DNA of 64,000 nt from Chlamydomonas reinhardtii (taxonomy: Eukaryota > Chlorophyta > Chlorophyceae > Chlamydomonadales > Chlamydomonadaceae). A program made the translations under genes and the position numbers. Below, in pieces: positions 45,046 through 57,400 of this stretch (position 1 is its first letter; each line of letters opens with the position of its first letter). Location: positions 8,735,084 through 8,799,083 of the forward strand of contig NC_057015.1 in the NCBI RefSeq assembly GCF_000002595.2, in the 5' to 3' direction. The notes beneath the pieces are model-generated. The model was not told the origin of the DNA. It ran no database searches and saw nothing but the letters and a program-made list of their open reading frames with translations.

Positions 45046-45829
45046 GGTCAGACGCTAGGCGCAGACCAAATTCGACGGAAAACCTCCAGCTGCTCAGGTT
45101 GCTAAACTGCTTTTCCCGTCACTCCACATCATGGAAGCTTGTAGCTCTCAGCTTAAGAACACTGGATTTGCAAGTATCAAGACTAAACGTGCGGCTGTGA
45201 GCAAGAATGGTGCCAATATACATGCTTCGTAAGACTATGATACATAAGAGCGCAGTAGTTCAAGAAACAAATACATCGTATCCCCCGTATTTGTCAACGG
45301 AACTCTTTGCTGAGAAGCCGCGGCATGAGCTGGCCACCGTCACACCGTGGCTGGCCACCCCAGCACGCCGGCACGAACCCGGGCGCCGAACCGGGTCGCA
45401 AGCGAATGGTTTCTATTACCAGTCGTGCAAAGCGCACCAAAACTGAAGCAGGCCATGGTCGAACACTTGCATGGCCGAACACTTGAGCAGAAGTTGGCGG
45501 CAGCACCATCTTCAGAGCACTGTCGGACATCTTTGCTGTGCCATTCTCAATCGACACTCACACTCCCAGCCCAGCAACCATCAATGCGCCAAAACCTTGA
45601 AGTCTGCCCCCCAAACAGCATTACAATGATTGCCCTTGCCTTGGTAGGTCACCACCCACGGGTCTGCTGGGCCCGCTGATGACGCGGCAGGCGCCCATTT
45701 TCGCACAGCTTTCTCGCTTCTCTCTACACACAGCCGGGAAATTCCGCATGTCCCACAGCTCCTTGCACGCTTTGAATTTACCTCCAAGTATCAATCTTCA
45801 ACCCACCCAGGCTCCCCAGCCTCTGAATC
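45046..45829. other. Divergent intergenic region, no gene seen
   Basis: Promoter space between the EF-hand gene (-) and the Thr/Gln-rich gene (+). AT-rich around 45150-45300. The pair CATGGTCGAACACTTG/CATGGCCGAACACTTG is a 20-bp direct repeat near 45452-45485. Confidence 0.45.
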
Positions 45830-47261
45830 ATGAACCCCGGCGACGAGCAAGGCCGCGGCGCCGTCCACGCGGCGTTCACCGGCCCTCAGCAGTCCCAACA
45901 GCAGCAGCAGCAGCAGCAGTCTATGATGATGGCTATGGCTCCCGGCGCCCCGCTGATGGCGACCACCACCACCACCACCACCACTCAGGGGTCGTATCTT
46001 GTTTTTGGGGTAATGTCTAGCTCCAGACAAAAACGGCCGGGTGGCCGCCGTCCTTTGTCTGGGCACATGGCGGTTTGGGGGCTTCTCCATAGGAATTCGG
46101 ACAAAACCCGCCCCAAACCCGGGCCAACAATGTCTCGCCCCAGACATTAGCCTCCGGGAGGAATGTCTAGGAAACGGCCAAAATGGCCAATTAATGTCTG
46201 GAGACATTAAGATAGGAGCCCTGCCACCACTACCACGGTCGCAGGCAGCTCCAGCTACGCCGCCACTGCGGTGTCCACGGCGGTGGACCCGACCACGGGC
46301 CGGCCCTTCACCACCTACCGCAACATGGCGGTGCGTGAGACAGCAGCCCCCTGTGTGTGCCGGTGTGTGCCGGTGTGTGCCGGTGTGTGCCGGTGTGTGC
46401 CGGTGTCCGTTTATCGGTATAGGTGTGGGCGTGGTGGGCAGGGTATGCTGTTGTGGGTGTGTGTGGCGCCGCCGCCAGGGGACGGAACGACTGGCCAGGG
46501 GCCAGGGGGCCAGGGGCAACAGCGTCAGCAAGGGATCAGGCTCACGGGCGGAGGAGGAGGAGGCAGGCACGTTTGACCTGAACAACTGGGCGGTGTGGGT
46601 GTGGGCGTGGGGCGTGGGCCAGTGCGGCAAGAGACAGGACTGACCCATTCAGCCCCTAAACGTGCCTACCCAAATGGGGCGCACGATTTCGGTAGATAGG
46701 TGGCGCTTGGTGCCCCCCTCCCACGCACCAGCGCGCGCCCTCTTCTACCTGGAGCTGCCGCCTGCTGTGTCCCCACCTGCCCTGTCCACTGTCCCCACCT
46801 GCTCTGTCCACTGTCCCCACCTGCTCTGTCCCCACCTGCCCCACCCCACCACCTCGGCCCCACCTGCTCTGCCCCACCACCTACGCACCTGCCCCACAGG
46901 TGGGCGCGGTGTCCGACCCCGCGGGCGGCACCACCACAGTGGCCTACCAGTTCCAGCAGCAAACACCCATGGTGCGTACGTGCGTGTGGATACTGGGCTG
47001 GCGGACCGTGGCATCTGGGAAACGTGTTGGCCATTCCCGGTACATTGAGAAAACATAAACCGCTACTGTGGACCCCAAGGGCAGGCGTGTTGTTTGCCGG
47101 GTGGTTGCTTGCCTATCCCTGGCGCATGCACATGTGCCGTGTACCGTAGTTTTGGTGTGGCCACACGCCGGGCGTGGACCCCAGTGCTGACCCCAGTGCC
47201 GCCACCACTCACACCATGCTATCGCATCCAATGCGCACACACACACACACACACACACACA

Positions 47262-47292
<31 letters not shown>

Positions 47293-48114
47293 ACGGGCGG
47301 GCTTCCCTTGGCTTTCCCACGGGGTGCCAACCCCTTCGTCTCGTGCATTTCTAACACACAGACGGGCGGTGCCATGGACCCGGCAATGGCCGCCACCGCC
47401 GCCGCCTACCCTTACGCCGCCCTCAAGGCTGGCGGCGGCGCCACCCTTCAGGACGTGGCGGCGGCGGGCGCGGGCGGCGGCGGCCAGGATGACTACAAGG
47501 AGGATGACTACGTGGGAGTTCGTGGGGGCGGCGTCCGGGCGTATGATCCCGAGGCCCCCATGGCTGGCGATGACGACAATGATGATGATGGAGGGGACGT
47601 GGACGCGGATGACGACCTAATCGAGGATGACAATGCTGCGGAGGCGGCCGGCCCGCTGCAGGTGAATGGGGCGGGTGGAGGGAAAGGCGAGTGGCATTGT
47701 GGATGTATTGGGAGGAAGAGCGAGGCGCTGATAGACGCGAGGGTGCGGCGCGTGGCGTGGTTCATGCGCGGGCCATCCACACACCTTTGGTGGCAAGCCC
47801 GCGTGGCTTGCGCGCGCGCGCGCGCGCACACACACACACACACCATCCACACCAGCACCACCGCTACCACTACCACTCACTTCCGCATACCCGACCCACA
47901 TTCACCCCCATACTCATCCGTCCTCACCCCACAGGACGTGTACGAGCCGGACGTGGTGGCGGACCGCGGCGGCTTCGCATACGGCCAGGCCGCAGCAGCG
48001 CCCAGCTGGGGCGGCGCCAGCGACGTGTCCGCCATGCTGGGAGGCACCTCATCGCTGGCGGGTGGGGACTCGGTGGAGACCACAGGGCGTGGAGGCGGAG
48101 GTGGCCGGGCGTGA
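45830..48114 (+). CDS. Thr/Gln-rich protein of unknown function, paralogue A, 5 exons
   Basis: Exons: 45830-45990, 46216-46330, 46900-46971, 47362-47661, 47935-48114. The last four joints are clear and in frame. The exon 1/2 joint is inferred from frame (donor GGG|GTCGTA, acceptor GATAG|G; the acceptor at 46219 also fits). The protein starts MNPGDEQGRGAVHAAFTGP, then Gln-8, Met-rich and Thr-8 runs, then AVDPTTGRPFTTYRNMA, AYQFQQQTPM, a Gly/Ala stretch, an acidic tract (DDDNDDDGGDVDADDD) and a Gly-rich end. SSVDPVTGVPLTTYE in the next gene aligns with AVDPTTGRPFTTYR, so the two are tandem paralogues. No signal peptide, membrane segment or catalytic motif is visible. The function is unknown; it looks largely disordered. 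Confidence 0.65.
45991..46215. mobile_element. Intron made of a terminal-inverted-repeat (MITE-like) element
   Basis: Intron 1 of paralogue A is about 225 bp and is almost all one element. It has TATCTT just inside both ends (inverted), then TAATGTCT and CCAGACA at the left against their reverse complements at the right, plus further AATGTCT/AGACATT copies that make internal hairpins. It interrupts a Thr-coding repeat. No open frame of its own is seen, so it would be a non-autonomous DNA transposon. Confidence 0.6.
46357..46406 (+). repeat. 10-bp minisatellite GTGTGTGCCG, about 5 copies, in intron 2
   Basis: Perfect tandem copies just after the exon 2 donor of paralogue A. Confidence 0.9.
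46765..46835 (+). repeat. CTGTCCACTGTCCCCACCTG minisatellite in intron 2
   Basis: Short tandem copies of TGTCCACTGTCCCCACCTGC lie in the polypyrimidine side of intron 2 of paralogue A. Confidence 0.8.
47230..47294 (+). repeat. CA microsatellite, two runs, in intron 3
   Basis: Two runs of (CA)n separated by CTCTCT lie before the exon 4 acceptor of paralogue A. A further short CG/CA run is at about 47812-47842 in intron 4. Confidence 0.95.
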
Positions 48115-48173
48115 GCGTGAGTGTGTGTGAGCGTGCTGGAGGCTGTGGTGATGTAGGAGGATGTTTTGGGTTG

Positions 48174-48178
48174 TGTAA
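48174..48178 (+). terminator. Candidate polyadenylation signal TGTAA
   Basis: It lies 60 bases past the stop codon of paralogue A, in the expected orientation. Confidence 0.5.
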
Positions 48179-48179
48179 T

Positions 48180-48949
48180 GGAGATGGGAGAGGGCGCATG
48201 GGGTTTCAGATGTTTTGGGAGCGGGTCTGAGCATCTGATGCACGAGGGCGGCCAGCAGTATTGCAGTAGGGACGCACGCACGGACAGGGGTGTTCTCCGG
48301 GGGCTCGGCCCTATCTCCCCCCTGAATCGGTGTGCTTCGGGGACCCAGCCCAGAAATCACATTGTACCGGATCCGCACAAGTTCGGCGAAAGCATCGTGC
48401 CGGGATTGTGTTATTGCGGTGTGACTTGGATGATATACATATAGATTGACAGCTGATGAATTGACAGGAGGACTTGCATATGGTGCAAGACGCCGTGTCG
48501 ACATGCGCACATTTAACATCCAACAACAAGCTGCTCCTTTTGTGTCATCGGCATGAGGTTGGCGGCGACGGCAGCAGCACAGCAGCCGCCAGCGCACCCG
48601 GCAAGCCGCAGAAACACAGTCCTCCCCCTCCCGGCCCCTGCCTGCCCGGCCCCCGCCCCCTTCCAGCAGCCCTCTGGATTACAGTGCATGCAGCTGGTGT
48701 CAGGGCACGCCGGCCACCCGCTCGCAAACTCTGTGCCAGTTTCATGCATGGCGGCCAAGTGTGGTACGGTTAGTGACCTGGCGGACCTGTCAGACCCAAG
48801 GGACGTGCCGTTGGGATGACCGGAACTCAGATCGCCAGCCAATAAGTTAGAGCCCGCACTAGCGCAAGAGCAGAACCACTCTGAACAGCCGCACAAACAC
48901 ACATACGACCTCACTGCTTACCTCTTTGTTACCTGAAACCTGAAGCGAT
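48180..48949. other. Intergenic, no gene seen; promoter of paralogue B expected
   Basis: No domain-bearing frame. TGATATACATATAG near 48430 is the most TATA-like stretch, but it is about 520 bases from the ATG at 48950. Confidence 0.4.
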
Positions 48950-49790
48950 ATGTCCGACCGCGGCACCGAGCGACAGCAGATGCAGCAGCAGTCCGGCACC
49001 GAGCAGCAGCAGCGGCAGGGCCAGCAGGACGTCATCGACATCACCCCGCCCCAGCGCGGCAGTGCGGGAGGCGGCCATATCGCCACCACCACCACCACGG
49101 TCGGCGGCGGCTCTGTGATGGGTCCCACCACCACCATCAGCAGCAGCGTTGACCCGGTGACTGGCGTGCCGCTGACCACCTACGAGACCCGCACCGCCGG
49201 GGTGGTGCCCACGGCGGGCGGCGGCACGGCCGTGTACCAGAGCTACTCAGCCACCACGGTGAGGGGGGGTGGGGGAGCGAGGGGGAGGGGAAAGGGGCAT
49301 GGGGGGAGGCTGCTGGGATGGAGGAGGAGAGGGGAAGGAATGGGGGCCCGGGTTATTCGGTGCAGGGAAGGTTGTGGTGCGTGGACGGGAGATAGGCAAT
49401 GGGGGGCCGGGAGCCAGTGAGGGGTGAAGCAGTGGGAGGGCGGGATGTCGGCGCGGGGCGGGGTCGCGGCGAAGAGGGTGGGCGAGGGGGGGGGGGGGGG
49501 GGGTGGGCGGAAGCGGGCTCTTGCGGGGCACACGAGTGAGGCGGGGAGGGCCTGGACACGGGGCGTAACGGCGTGGGCGAGGGTGCGTGTGGAGTTGCAT
49601 TCACCACCTAACTACGCACGGGTCCTGGTGCCGGGGCAGTGACATGGTCCGCTGCAAACACGTACGGAACGGATGGATGGCCCCCCTCCCCCTCCCCGTA
49701 ACGCATCTACCTGCTGCTGACGCATGCATGCAGATGCCGGCGGAGCAGCAGGAGCGGCAGCAGCAGGGCGGCGGTGGAGGTGGCATGTGA
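48950..49790 (+). CDS. Thr/Gln-rich protein of unknown function, paralogue B, 2 exons, 121 aa
   Basis: Exons 48950-49258 and 49734-49790, phase 0 (GTGAGG donor, GCATGCAG acceptor). It starts MSDRGTERQQMQQQSGTEQQ, followed by VIDITPPQRG, a Thr-5 run, SSSVDPVTGVPLTTYETRTA and AVYQSYSATT, ending in Gln/Gly repeats. The DPVTGVPLTTYE block and the Thr run before it match paralogue A, 0.8 kb upstream on the same strand. It is likely disordered, with no known domain. The intron is G-rich with a poly-G run near 49490. Confidence 0.65.
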
Positions 49791-50980
49791 ATAAGCTAGC
49801 TAGCGGCATGCGTGCAGGCGGCGGTGATGGGAGCTATACTCATGTTGTGAACGGTGGACCAGAGCCCGAGACAAGCAACCGCTGACGGACCCGCCATACA
49901 TTGCATGGCGGGACACGGCTGGCGGCAGTAGCAGGGCGCAGCCCGATGATGTGGGTTAGCTAGAGGGCGGTAGTACCAGGCCCAGTAGGCAGGTAGTAAG
50001 TATTGCGTTGCTCAGCAGTACAGACAAATTTCAAAGTTGCATGAGTATAGCTAAGAAGAGCATCTATCTGGCGCGCAGCAGCTGCTGGGTGCAAGGGGCT
50101 TGGCGGCGGGCGGGCGCAGGAGCGGATTGGACACATGCAGGTTAGTGGTGCCGCGCCGCGAATGAGGCCGCCGGGAGAAAGCTGCAAACCAACTCGCCTT
50201 TCTACGCCTTCCTCAAACTCACATAGCACCATAAAGACACGCATGGCTAGAGCCAATAGCAGCTAGAGATATATGTCTGAGCAGCAGCAGCAGGCGACTG
50301 GTGGCCGGCACGCGGAGCTGCGTGTGTGGGTGAGACCAAGGGCGCGGCCCGGCCGACGACTGATGGCCGCGACGGCACCGGCCATGCTGACCGCCATGTG
50401 CCCAGTCCGAATCAGGTGTCGCAGATGACCCCGTGAGGCGCAGAAGCAGGGCTGCGACACGGGTGCGGGCTCGGACGTGGCACAGGCGCTTCGACCCGCG
50501 GGCACGCCGGAACGAAAGACAAGAATAGTTGCAAGTTGTTCGTCCTAGGCTCGTTTCCAGGTGGGGGCGAAGTCCCCCCGAATTACCCCCCAGAAGGTGA
50601 CGGCGGCTGGAGTGCGCGGGCGGGCGTGGGGCCTGGAGTCCTGGGGCTGGTGCGCGGGAACCGAAACACGTACGCGCGTGTCAAAACCCCTCTTGAGTCG
50701 GCTCGTCCGCTGAATTCACCATTGCAGCCCATTGCCGTGTTTGCCGCAATCGCATACGGAAGGCCCGGGGTTAGCGTGGCAATCTGGTCGGACACAACAG
50801 TAAGACGTCGGGCACGCCCGCGCGCAGCACTCCTCTCCACGACCAGCCTCCTCCACTTACCAGCCACGCAGCAAGCACCCTAACCCACCTGCTAGCAGCC
50901 TAGCACTTATTCGACTGTTTAACAAGGATTCCCGAAGCAACGCATCCATCCCACCTTGGGTCACATAAACCGCCGACGAC
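49791..50980. other. Intergenic, no gene seen
   Basis: 1.2 kb of mixed sequence without a supported gene. Short frames around 50540-50880 look like chance. It should include the promoter of the secreted-protein gene at 50981. Confidence 0.45.
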
Positions 50981-51632
50981 ATGAGGGCGTCGCGGCCGCC
51001 ACTGCTACTGCCGCTACTGCTGGCGGCGGCGCTGCTGCTGGCGGGACTGCTACAGCCGCGAGGGGCCGCCGCCTACCCGGACTACTGGGTTGCCACGCCG
51101 GCGGGGCAGCAGGACTGCGCCGCACAGCCCACACGCGCCGTGATCGGCAGCCCCCACGGAACGCCCATACAGGACAGGTGAGACAGGCAGGAAGTGTGTT
51201 CGGTTGGGCAGTTGGGGCCTTGGGTGTCCAGGGGCGGCTTGTATGGGAGGATGGTGCATGGATCCTCGCTGCAGAAGCTTGCCAGCTTGTGCATGCCTTG
51301 AAGGAGTAGCGCGCGGGTTCGGTCTATTATGTCCCACAGCGTTTACGGGTTGGGTTGCGCCTCCTTGCGTCACATTCATTCAAGGTGCATGCATCCTTGT
51401 GACGCCGCATTCCATCCTCCCCCTCCCCCTCAATGCCCTCCTGCGTGCCTCCTCCACGCCCTCCTGCCCCAATGCCTCCTACGTACCCCTCTCACATCCG
51501 CCCGCAGCACCATTACCATCACGCTACGCCCGCTAGACGCCGGCAGCAGTGGCGACGAGGCACTGCAGCTGTGCCCGGGGCAGGCCTACACCGTGCAGGT
51601 GAGGGGGAGGGGCTGTGTGGGCACCGCGCGTG

Positions 51633-51694
<62 letters not shown>

Positions 51695-53917
51695 CATGAA
51701 AACTGCCATGCAAGCAAGTCGAAAGCTGCTGCTTGTATGGGAGATTGGTTGACCATGGAGTCTCATCTAGTGGCATACGCCCGCTCACAGTCACGCACAG
51801 CATGTGCTGCGTCTCCTCCGCCACCAACTACATGGACCCCTTCGCTCTTGCCCCATCAGCGTATGCCCCCTCCCGCACCTGCTGTCCGCAGGTAGGATTC
51901 CCACAGAAGCGCCGCGCGCTCATCTCCGCCACCTCCGGCGCCTTCTCCGGAGTGCCCTCAGGCGTACTGACCTCCCCAGACTGGTGCGTCATGTGCCCTG
52001 TGTGGGTGTCGGTGGCCGGCTGCAGCGGCTGTTGCTGGGTTCGGTATGCACATACGGCATACCGTATCCACGCCGTCTAAGACCGTGACTGCGATGCAAT
52101 ACGTCTTGTGCTCTTCTCTCCCCGTCCCCTTCCCCACCGTCCCACACTCCCTCTCCACTCATGCAGCCCCAACCGCCTCATCATTGGGCCCTCTCAGCCC
52201 TTCACCACCAACGCGGCAATGCCACTGGGGCTCACGCCGGGAGCCACCCTCACGCTGCCCTGCGACCTCAGCGCCACCTCGGCCGCGGGTAGGTGCGCCA
52301 GAGGCATGCACGCGCCAGATGCATGCACACGCCGTGTTTCTTGACTGCTGCTGAGTAGCTACTATACAAGTGACACGCCGTGGAACTGGCCAAGAGCCTG
52401 CAAGCTCCACATCGTGCGCCCAGTCACTTCCCCTTTACATTACCGGTACTGTTCACACCCTGCGTGCAACAGGTGGACAGCCGCCGGCGGCGCTGGTTCT
52501 GCGCGTGACCACGGCCTCCCCCATCTCCACTCGCTGGCGGGCGGCCTCCCGCAGCTACAGCCTCAGCAGCAACTGCCCCGTGGCGCCGCAGTGCGGCGGC
52601 GCCTCTGGCAGTAGCAGCACGGGCCTGGGCGGCAGTGGCAGTAGCAGCACGGGCCTGGGCGGCAGTAGCAGCAACACTACCGAAACCGGTACAAGCACCG
52701 GCGGTGGCAGCGGCAGCGGCAGCGGTAGCGCCACTACAGATGGCACTGGCAGTAGCAGCACCGACAACAGCGGAAGCAGCGCCGACAGCTCGACTCCAGG
52801 TCCCGGCGGCAGCAGCGCGGATGACAGCGCCGATACCGGGACTAGCTCTTTGGTGCCGCTTGCGACTCCGTCTGCTTCTTCCGGACCCGCTGTTGTTGCG
52901 GCTGCGGGTCCGTCCGACCCCGCTGGGGCCTCTCCGGTGCCGTCACCACCGCCTACCACCGCGTCACCACCGCCGGCCACCCCCACCTCCACCTCCACCT
53001 CCACCGCTGCTACGCCACCTTCACCGCCGCTGCAGTTCCGCGGGGATGCCGCTGGCGCCAACGGCACCGCCACCACCACCAGCACAGACAGCAACACCAA
53101 TGGCACTGGCACCGGCAGTGGCAGCGGCAGCGGCACCGGCATCACCCCAGCGGCCACTGCCGGCGCCGCCCCCAGCAGTAGCAGCACAGCTGCTTCCCCA
53201 CCACCCACCACCAGCGATGCCAACCCCCCTCCATCATCACCATCACAGCAGGTGCCCCCTCCTACCGCCTCAGCGCCGCCACCGCCACCACTACCACCCT
53301 CCCCTTCTGCCTCTCCCTCTCCCTCTTCCTCTTCAGTTAGCACATCTCCGTCTGCCGCGGCTGCCGCTGCCGCGTCCCCGCTGCCACCCGCCTACCCGCC
53401 GTCTCCGCCCCCACCGCGCCAGTCGTCGGCGCCAACGGTCCAGGCAGCCTCAGGTCGGCAGGACGAAGGGGATTTCAGGGAGTCAAACCAGGACGCAAGC
53501 GGCGCCAGCAGCAGTGCCGCTGCCGCCGGTGTCGACCCAACAGCTACTGCCGGCAGCAGCAGTGGTGCAGGTGGCAGTAGCAGCCCAGTTGTGCCAGGCG
53601 GGGGGAGTCAGCAGGGCGGCAAGCAGGCGCCTGACGTCGGGAGCAGCAGCACTACTGGTGGGCCCGACACCAGCCCGCACAACCCTGTCAGTGTTGGAAA
53701 GCAGCTGCCGGTCGCAGGCGCTGCCGCCCCCGCCGCAGCCACCGCCGAGCCCTCACAGCAGGCGACTGTGCCCGCGGTTGCGCCGTCGGCGCCAGGTACT
53801 GCTGGGGCGGTTGGCGCTGCGGGCGGGGCCGCCGGCGTGATCCGCGCTGCTGCCGGGCCACTTGTTGCGTTCTCCGTGACGTGTTTTGTGGCGCTGGCAC
53901 TGGCACTAGGCATATGA
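50981..53917 (+). CDS. Secreted Ser/Pro-rich protein, probably GPI-anchored, 5 exons, 648 aa
   Basis: Exons: 50981-51177, 51508-51598, 51892-51983, 52167-52288, 52473-53917; the frame is kept throughout (1947 nt). The N-terminus MRASRPPLLLPLLLAAALLL then AGLL...GAAA is a strong signal peptide with cleavage near residue 31. A globular domain of about 190 residues with six spaced Cys follows (DCAA, LCPG, WCPN, LPCD, NCPV, QCGG); its family is not recognised. Then come about 380 residues of Ser/Gly/Thr and Pro repeats (PPPPLPPSPS type), likely hydroxyproline-glycosylated as in volvocine wall and matrix proteins. The C-terminus (GPLVAFSVTCFVALALALGI) is a hydrophobic tail with no charge after it, typical of a GPI signal. 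A cell-surface or extracellular-matrix role is inferred. Confidence 0.8.
51636..51690 (+). repeat. GT microsatellite in intron 2 of the secreted-protein gene
   Basis: About 25 GT units in a row, just after the exon 2 donor. Confidence 0.97.
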
Positions 53918-54432
53918 GGCGGGATATTATTAAAGTTGCACAGGTGGCCGGCGTGATGCTCCTTTAATGTTGGGGGATTCTTGAGCAAGCCTCCCGAACC
54001 TTGAAGAATTGAGGTAGATGTGATCAACAGTGCTAGTTTTGAGGGTAGCAGTCACACGAAGAGGGTATGCAGAGCGACGAGAGGTGGGGGGAGGGGAAGA
54101 CGCAGAATCAGGCTTTGAGAGGGCATCACGCGCACACGCGGCAGGCCAAACCCACATGCGCGGCGGACCGCCATCGGCCAGGGCCAGGCTGGGTAACATA
54201 CATACACATCAAGCATTAAGTAACAGTGACAAGGGTGCCGCGGGCAAGACCCGCTAGTGTCAAAGTCTTCGGAAGTTCTAGCATCCCTTCAAGACGACTA
54301 TCAAATGAACTGAACCGCCACACGATCACCGCCTAGCAAAACATCAACTTAAGAGACTTAGCTACCTAGCCCTGCCCAGGGCCCGGGCGGTGTATTTGAC
54401 CGACTTGACGTGACAGCGAGGGAATAAGCGTG
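53918..54432. other. Short intergenic region
   Basis: Contains the 3' end of the secreted-protein gene and the promoter of the tepsin-like gene. No other feature was recognised. Confidence 0.5.
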
Positions 54433-57400
54433 ATGGCGAAAGTGATTGAAGCCGTCCAGATCTTCAAGAAGGTTGAGGACGTGACCGCAGCAAAGGATGA
54501 CCCTCCGCCAGGTGAGTGGATTCCGCGGAAGTTGCATCGGCATTCTTAAGAGTGTGGACGCGGCGCCGCGCTCTCGCCTGCACTCGCCTGCTAACCTTAG
54601 GTTATGCGTATGAAGCTCGCACACGGGTCGGGTCCAACCGTGTGCAAACGGAGGATTTCACTCTGATTGCTGCGCTGTCGCTGTGCAGTCTACCTGATGG
54701 ATGAGCTCGCCGAAATGGCGAAGGGTTCGGCGGAATCGTCGGAGAAGATTGCAGACCGCATTGCGAAGCGGCTGCAGAACAAGTCGCCGGTGGTCAAGTA
54801 CAAGGTGGGGTGCAGGGGGCGGTAGCACCGTGCGGTAGCTGCCAGGCGGAGGCGGGTCTGGTGGGGTTTGCCGCACCCGCTGGGGTCAGGAGCTGCCATG
54901 CGTGGCCGAGAGCGCGACAGAGCTCAATGTGGCACATACCTGTGCCCGCCCATCCCGTTCCCACCTGCTCGCTTGTGGTGCCCGCGTGTCCTATATTGTC
55001 CAGGCGCTGCGCCTCATTCGCCACATCGTGAACAAGGGCTGCGGCCAGTTCCAGCGGACCATGCAGCGACATGCCAACCTGGTCAGGTACGCGTGAGAGG
55101 CACCGCGGCACAGATTGGTCTCTATAAGCGCACCATCCCAGCTATCTTGCTTCACCTACACACCAACTTCCGTGTGTCAAGCACCAACGCCCCAGTGCCC
55201 AGCTGCCACGGCGCCTACTCGTTTCACCCTCCCTCCCCCTCCCGCTCCCCTCCGGCTCCTCCTCCGCCCCCCCCCTCCTGCAGGGACCACGTGCACTTTA
55301 AGGGCGAGCCCGACCCCTTCAAGGGCGACGTGCCCAACCAGCGCGTGCGGGACAGCGCCCAGGAGGCCGCGGAGAGCCTGTTCAACACAGTCATGACGGC
55401 ACCGGTCACCAGCCTGGGGGTGAGCGAGGGCGTGGGATTGGGAGGAGGGGTGGGTGGGTGGGGTGAGGGCTGATAGAGTGGAGGATGGGGGTTGTAGGGC
55501 TTGCTGGAAAGGAATGGAGGTGGGAGGTGTTGGATGGGCGGCCTGGCGGGGTTGAGGCAGAAATTTCGGTGTGTCTGGGCTGGCGAGGAGGCAAGTCAGC
55601 GAGTCCACAACTGGAACTACACCAACTCACAACCGACTTGTACTGTGTCTCGTTTTTGCAGAGCCGCATCCAGGGCTTTGGCAGCGGCGCGGCGCCGGCA
55701 CCCTCCGCCTCCAGCAACAGCTCGCACTCTGGAGGGCCCCCGGCAGCCGACCGCGGCGCTGCCTCCGCGTCCTCGGGCTCGCGCATGGTCGGCTTCGGCA
55801 GCGGCGGCGGCTACACGGCCCCCGCCGTGCCCAATGGCGGCGGCGGCGGTGGCGCCTTCGGTGGCCAGCGGGTGAGCGCGACGGCTCGGCGCGCGGCGCG
55901 CAGGATGTGTGGCTGCTTGGCCGTGTGGGCAAGGCTATTGCCGTATTGCTGGATGGCCCACTCGTGCTTCTGCAAAGGGGTGTACGAGCTGACACAGCCG
56001 CGCCCAGTCCATGTGCGGCATCAGGTCCGCCCGCCCGACCCAACCAACTGAATCCTAACTTCCAACTGGCCTCCTGCTCTTGCCCCTACTCCCCGTGTCC
56101 AGCAACCCATGAACCAGCGGCTCACCATGGGTTACAGCAACGACTACGCCCCGGCCGCGGGCGGTGGCGGCGGGACTGGCGGCGGGGCTGGCGGCGGCGG
56201 CGGCTACGGCGCGGGTGCGGGCAGCGGCAGCGGTCAGGGCTACACGGCTCCCGCGGTGGCTGCCTCGGAGGTGCTGGGGTCGGAGGACGAGCTGGTGGAG
56301 GGCGTGTGCACACACAGCGGTGAGGCGGGGTGATTGTAGATACCAGCGCAAACTAAACCGAACCCAATGCAATTGGGGACAGGGGAGGGAGTGGGAGGGG
56401 AGAGGGATGGGAGAGGTCAGGGGTCAGGGGATGATGGTTTGCGCCTACTGGATTGGGCGCAGGGTTGCCTCAGTGGGGTCCGGACGAGTTGGGCCACCGG
56501 CTGTGCCTGGGACATGGCTCGCTTGCCGGCGCCGCCCTGGGCCTGCGTCGCCCACCTGGCCGACCTGAGCTTGGTCCTGCGCTGCAGGCCTGCGGCTGGC
56601 TCCTGACCCCGAGGACCTGCGGCGCTTCGTGGAGGCGGTGGGCAGCCTGGACGGACTGCGGGTGGCGGAGCTGCTGCGAGACAAGATGGTGGGGGCGGGT
56701 TGAGGCGGCTGGGCGGGTGGCTGAGAGGGATATTGGCGGTGCGGGTGGATGGGTGGGAGGCAGCGCTGCCACAGCTGGCAAAACAAGAGGCCTTTGGAAA
56801 CTTACACGTATAAAACGTACATCCAAAATAGCGCCTGCGGGTGTGCCTGTGCCCATGCCCACAACACACGCCCGTGCCCACGTCCTCCGCCCCCAGACCG
56901 GGCCGGCGCAGTGGCAGCAGCTGCTGCGGGCGCTGTATGCGCTTGAGGCCGTGCTGCAGCAGGGCGTGTCGCAGGTGTGCAGGGGCAGGCGGTGCGGGGG
57001 ACAGGAGAGGAACCGAGTGGCTGCGCATTGGGCGCACTGCACATGCTATGTGCCAGTTTAGCAACAAGGTGGTTCTGCAAATCCACTACCTCTCGACTGA
57101 CCTCCCGCTTTGCACCCGTGGTACCTCTGTCCCCCGGATTTCCAGGCATGTGGCGAGGTGGCCGTCATGTTCCAGAGCGACCCCGGACCGGTGCAGACGG
57201 CGGCCTCGCACCCGCAGGTGAGCGACAGTGGGGGCAGGGGCTGCAGACAATGCGACCCGGCTGCATACCTGGGATGCGGCTTGTATCCGCGAGGGCGCCC
57301 CGCCAGGGAAGGGCAACCAACGCATGGTGTGGTTCCTCGCTGTCACCTTGGTGCTGCAGGTGGCTGTGCGCGAGCGCGCAGCCAAGGTTTTGAAGCTGCT

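Noticed and set aside
47230-47294. CA runs as Z-DNA regulatory elements
   Set aside because: Simple microsatellites in an intron; no positional evidence of regulation.
52555-53343. 262-residue Val/Leu/Pro-rich minus-strand frame
   Set aside because: It is the complement of the Ser/Pro/Thr repeats of the secreted-protein gene.
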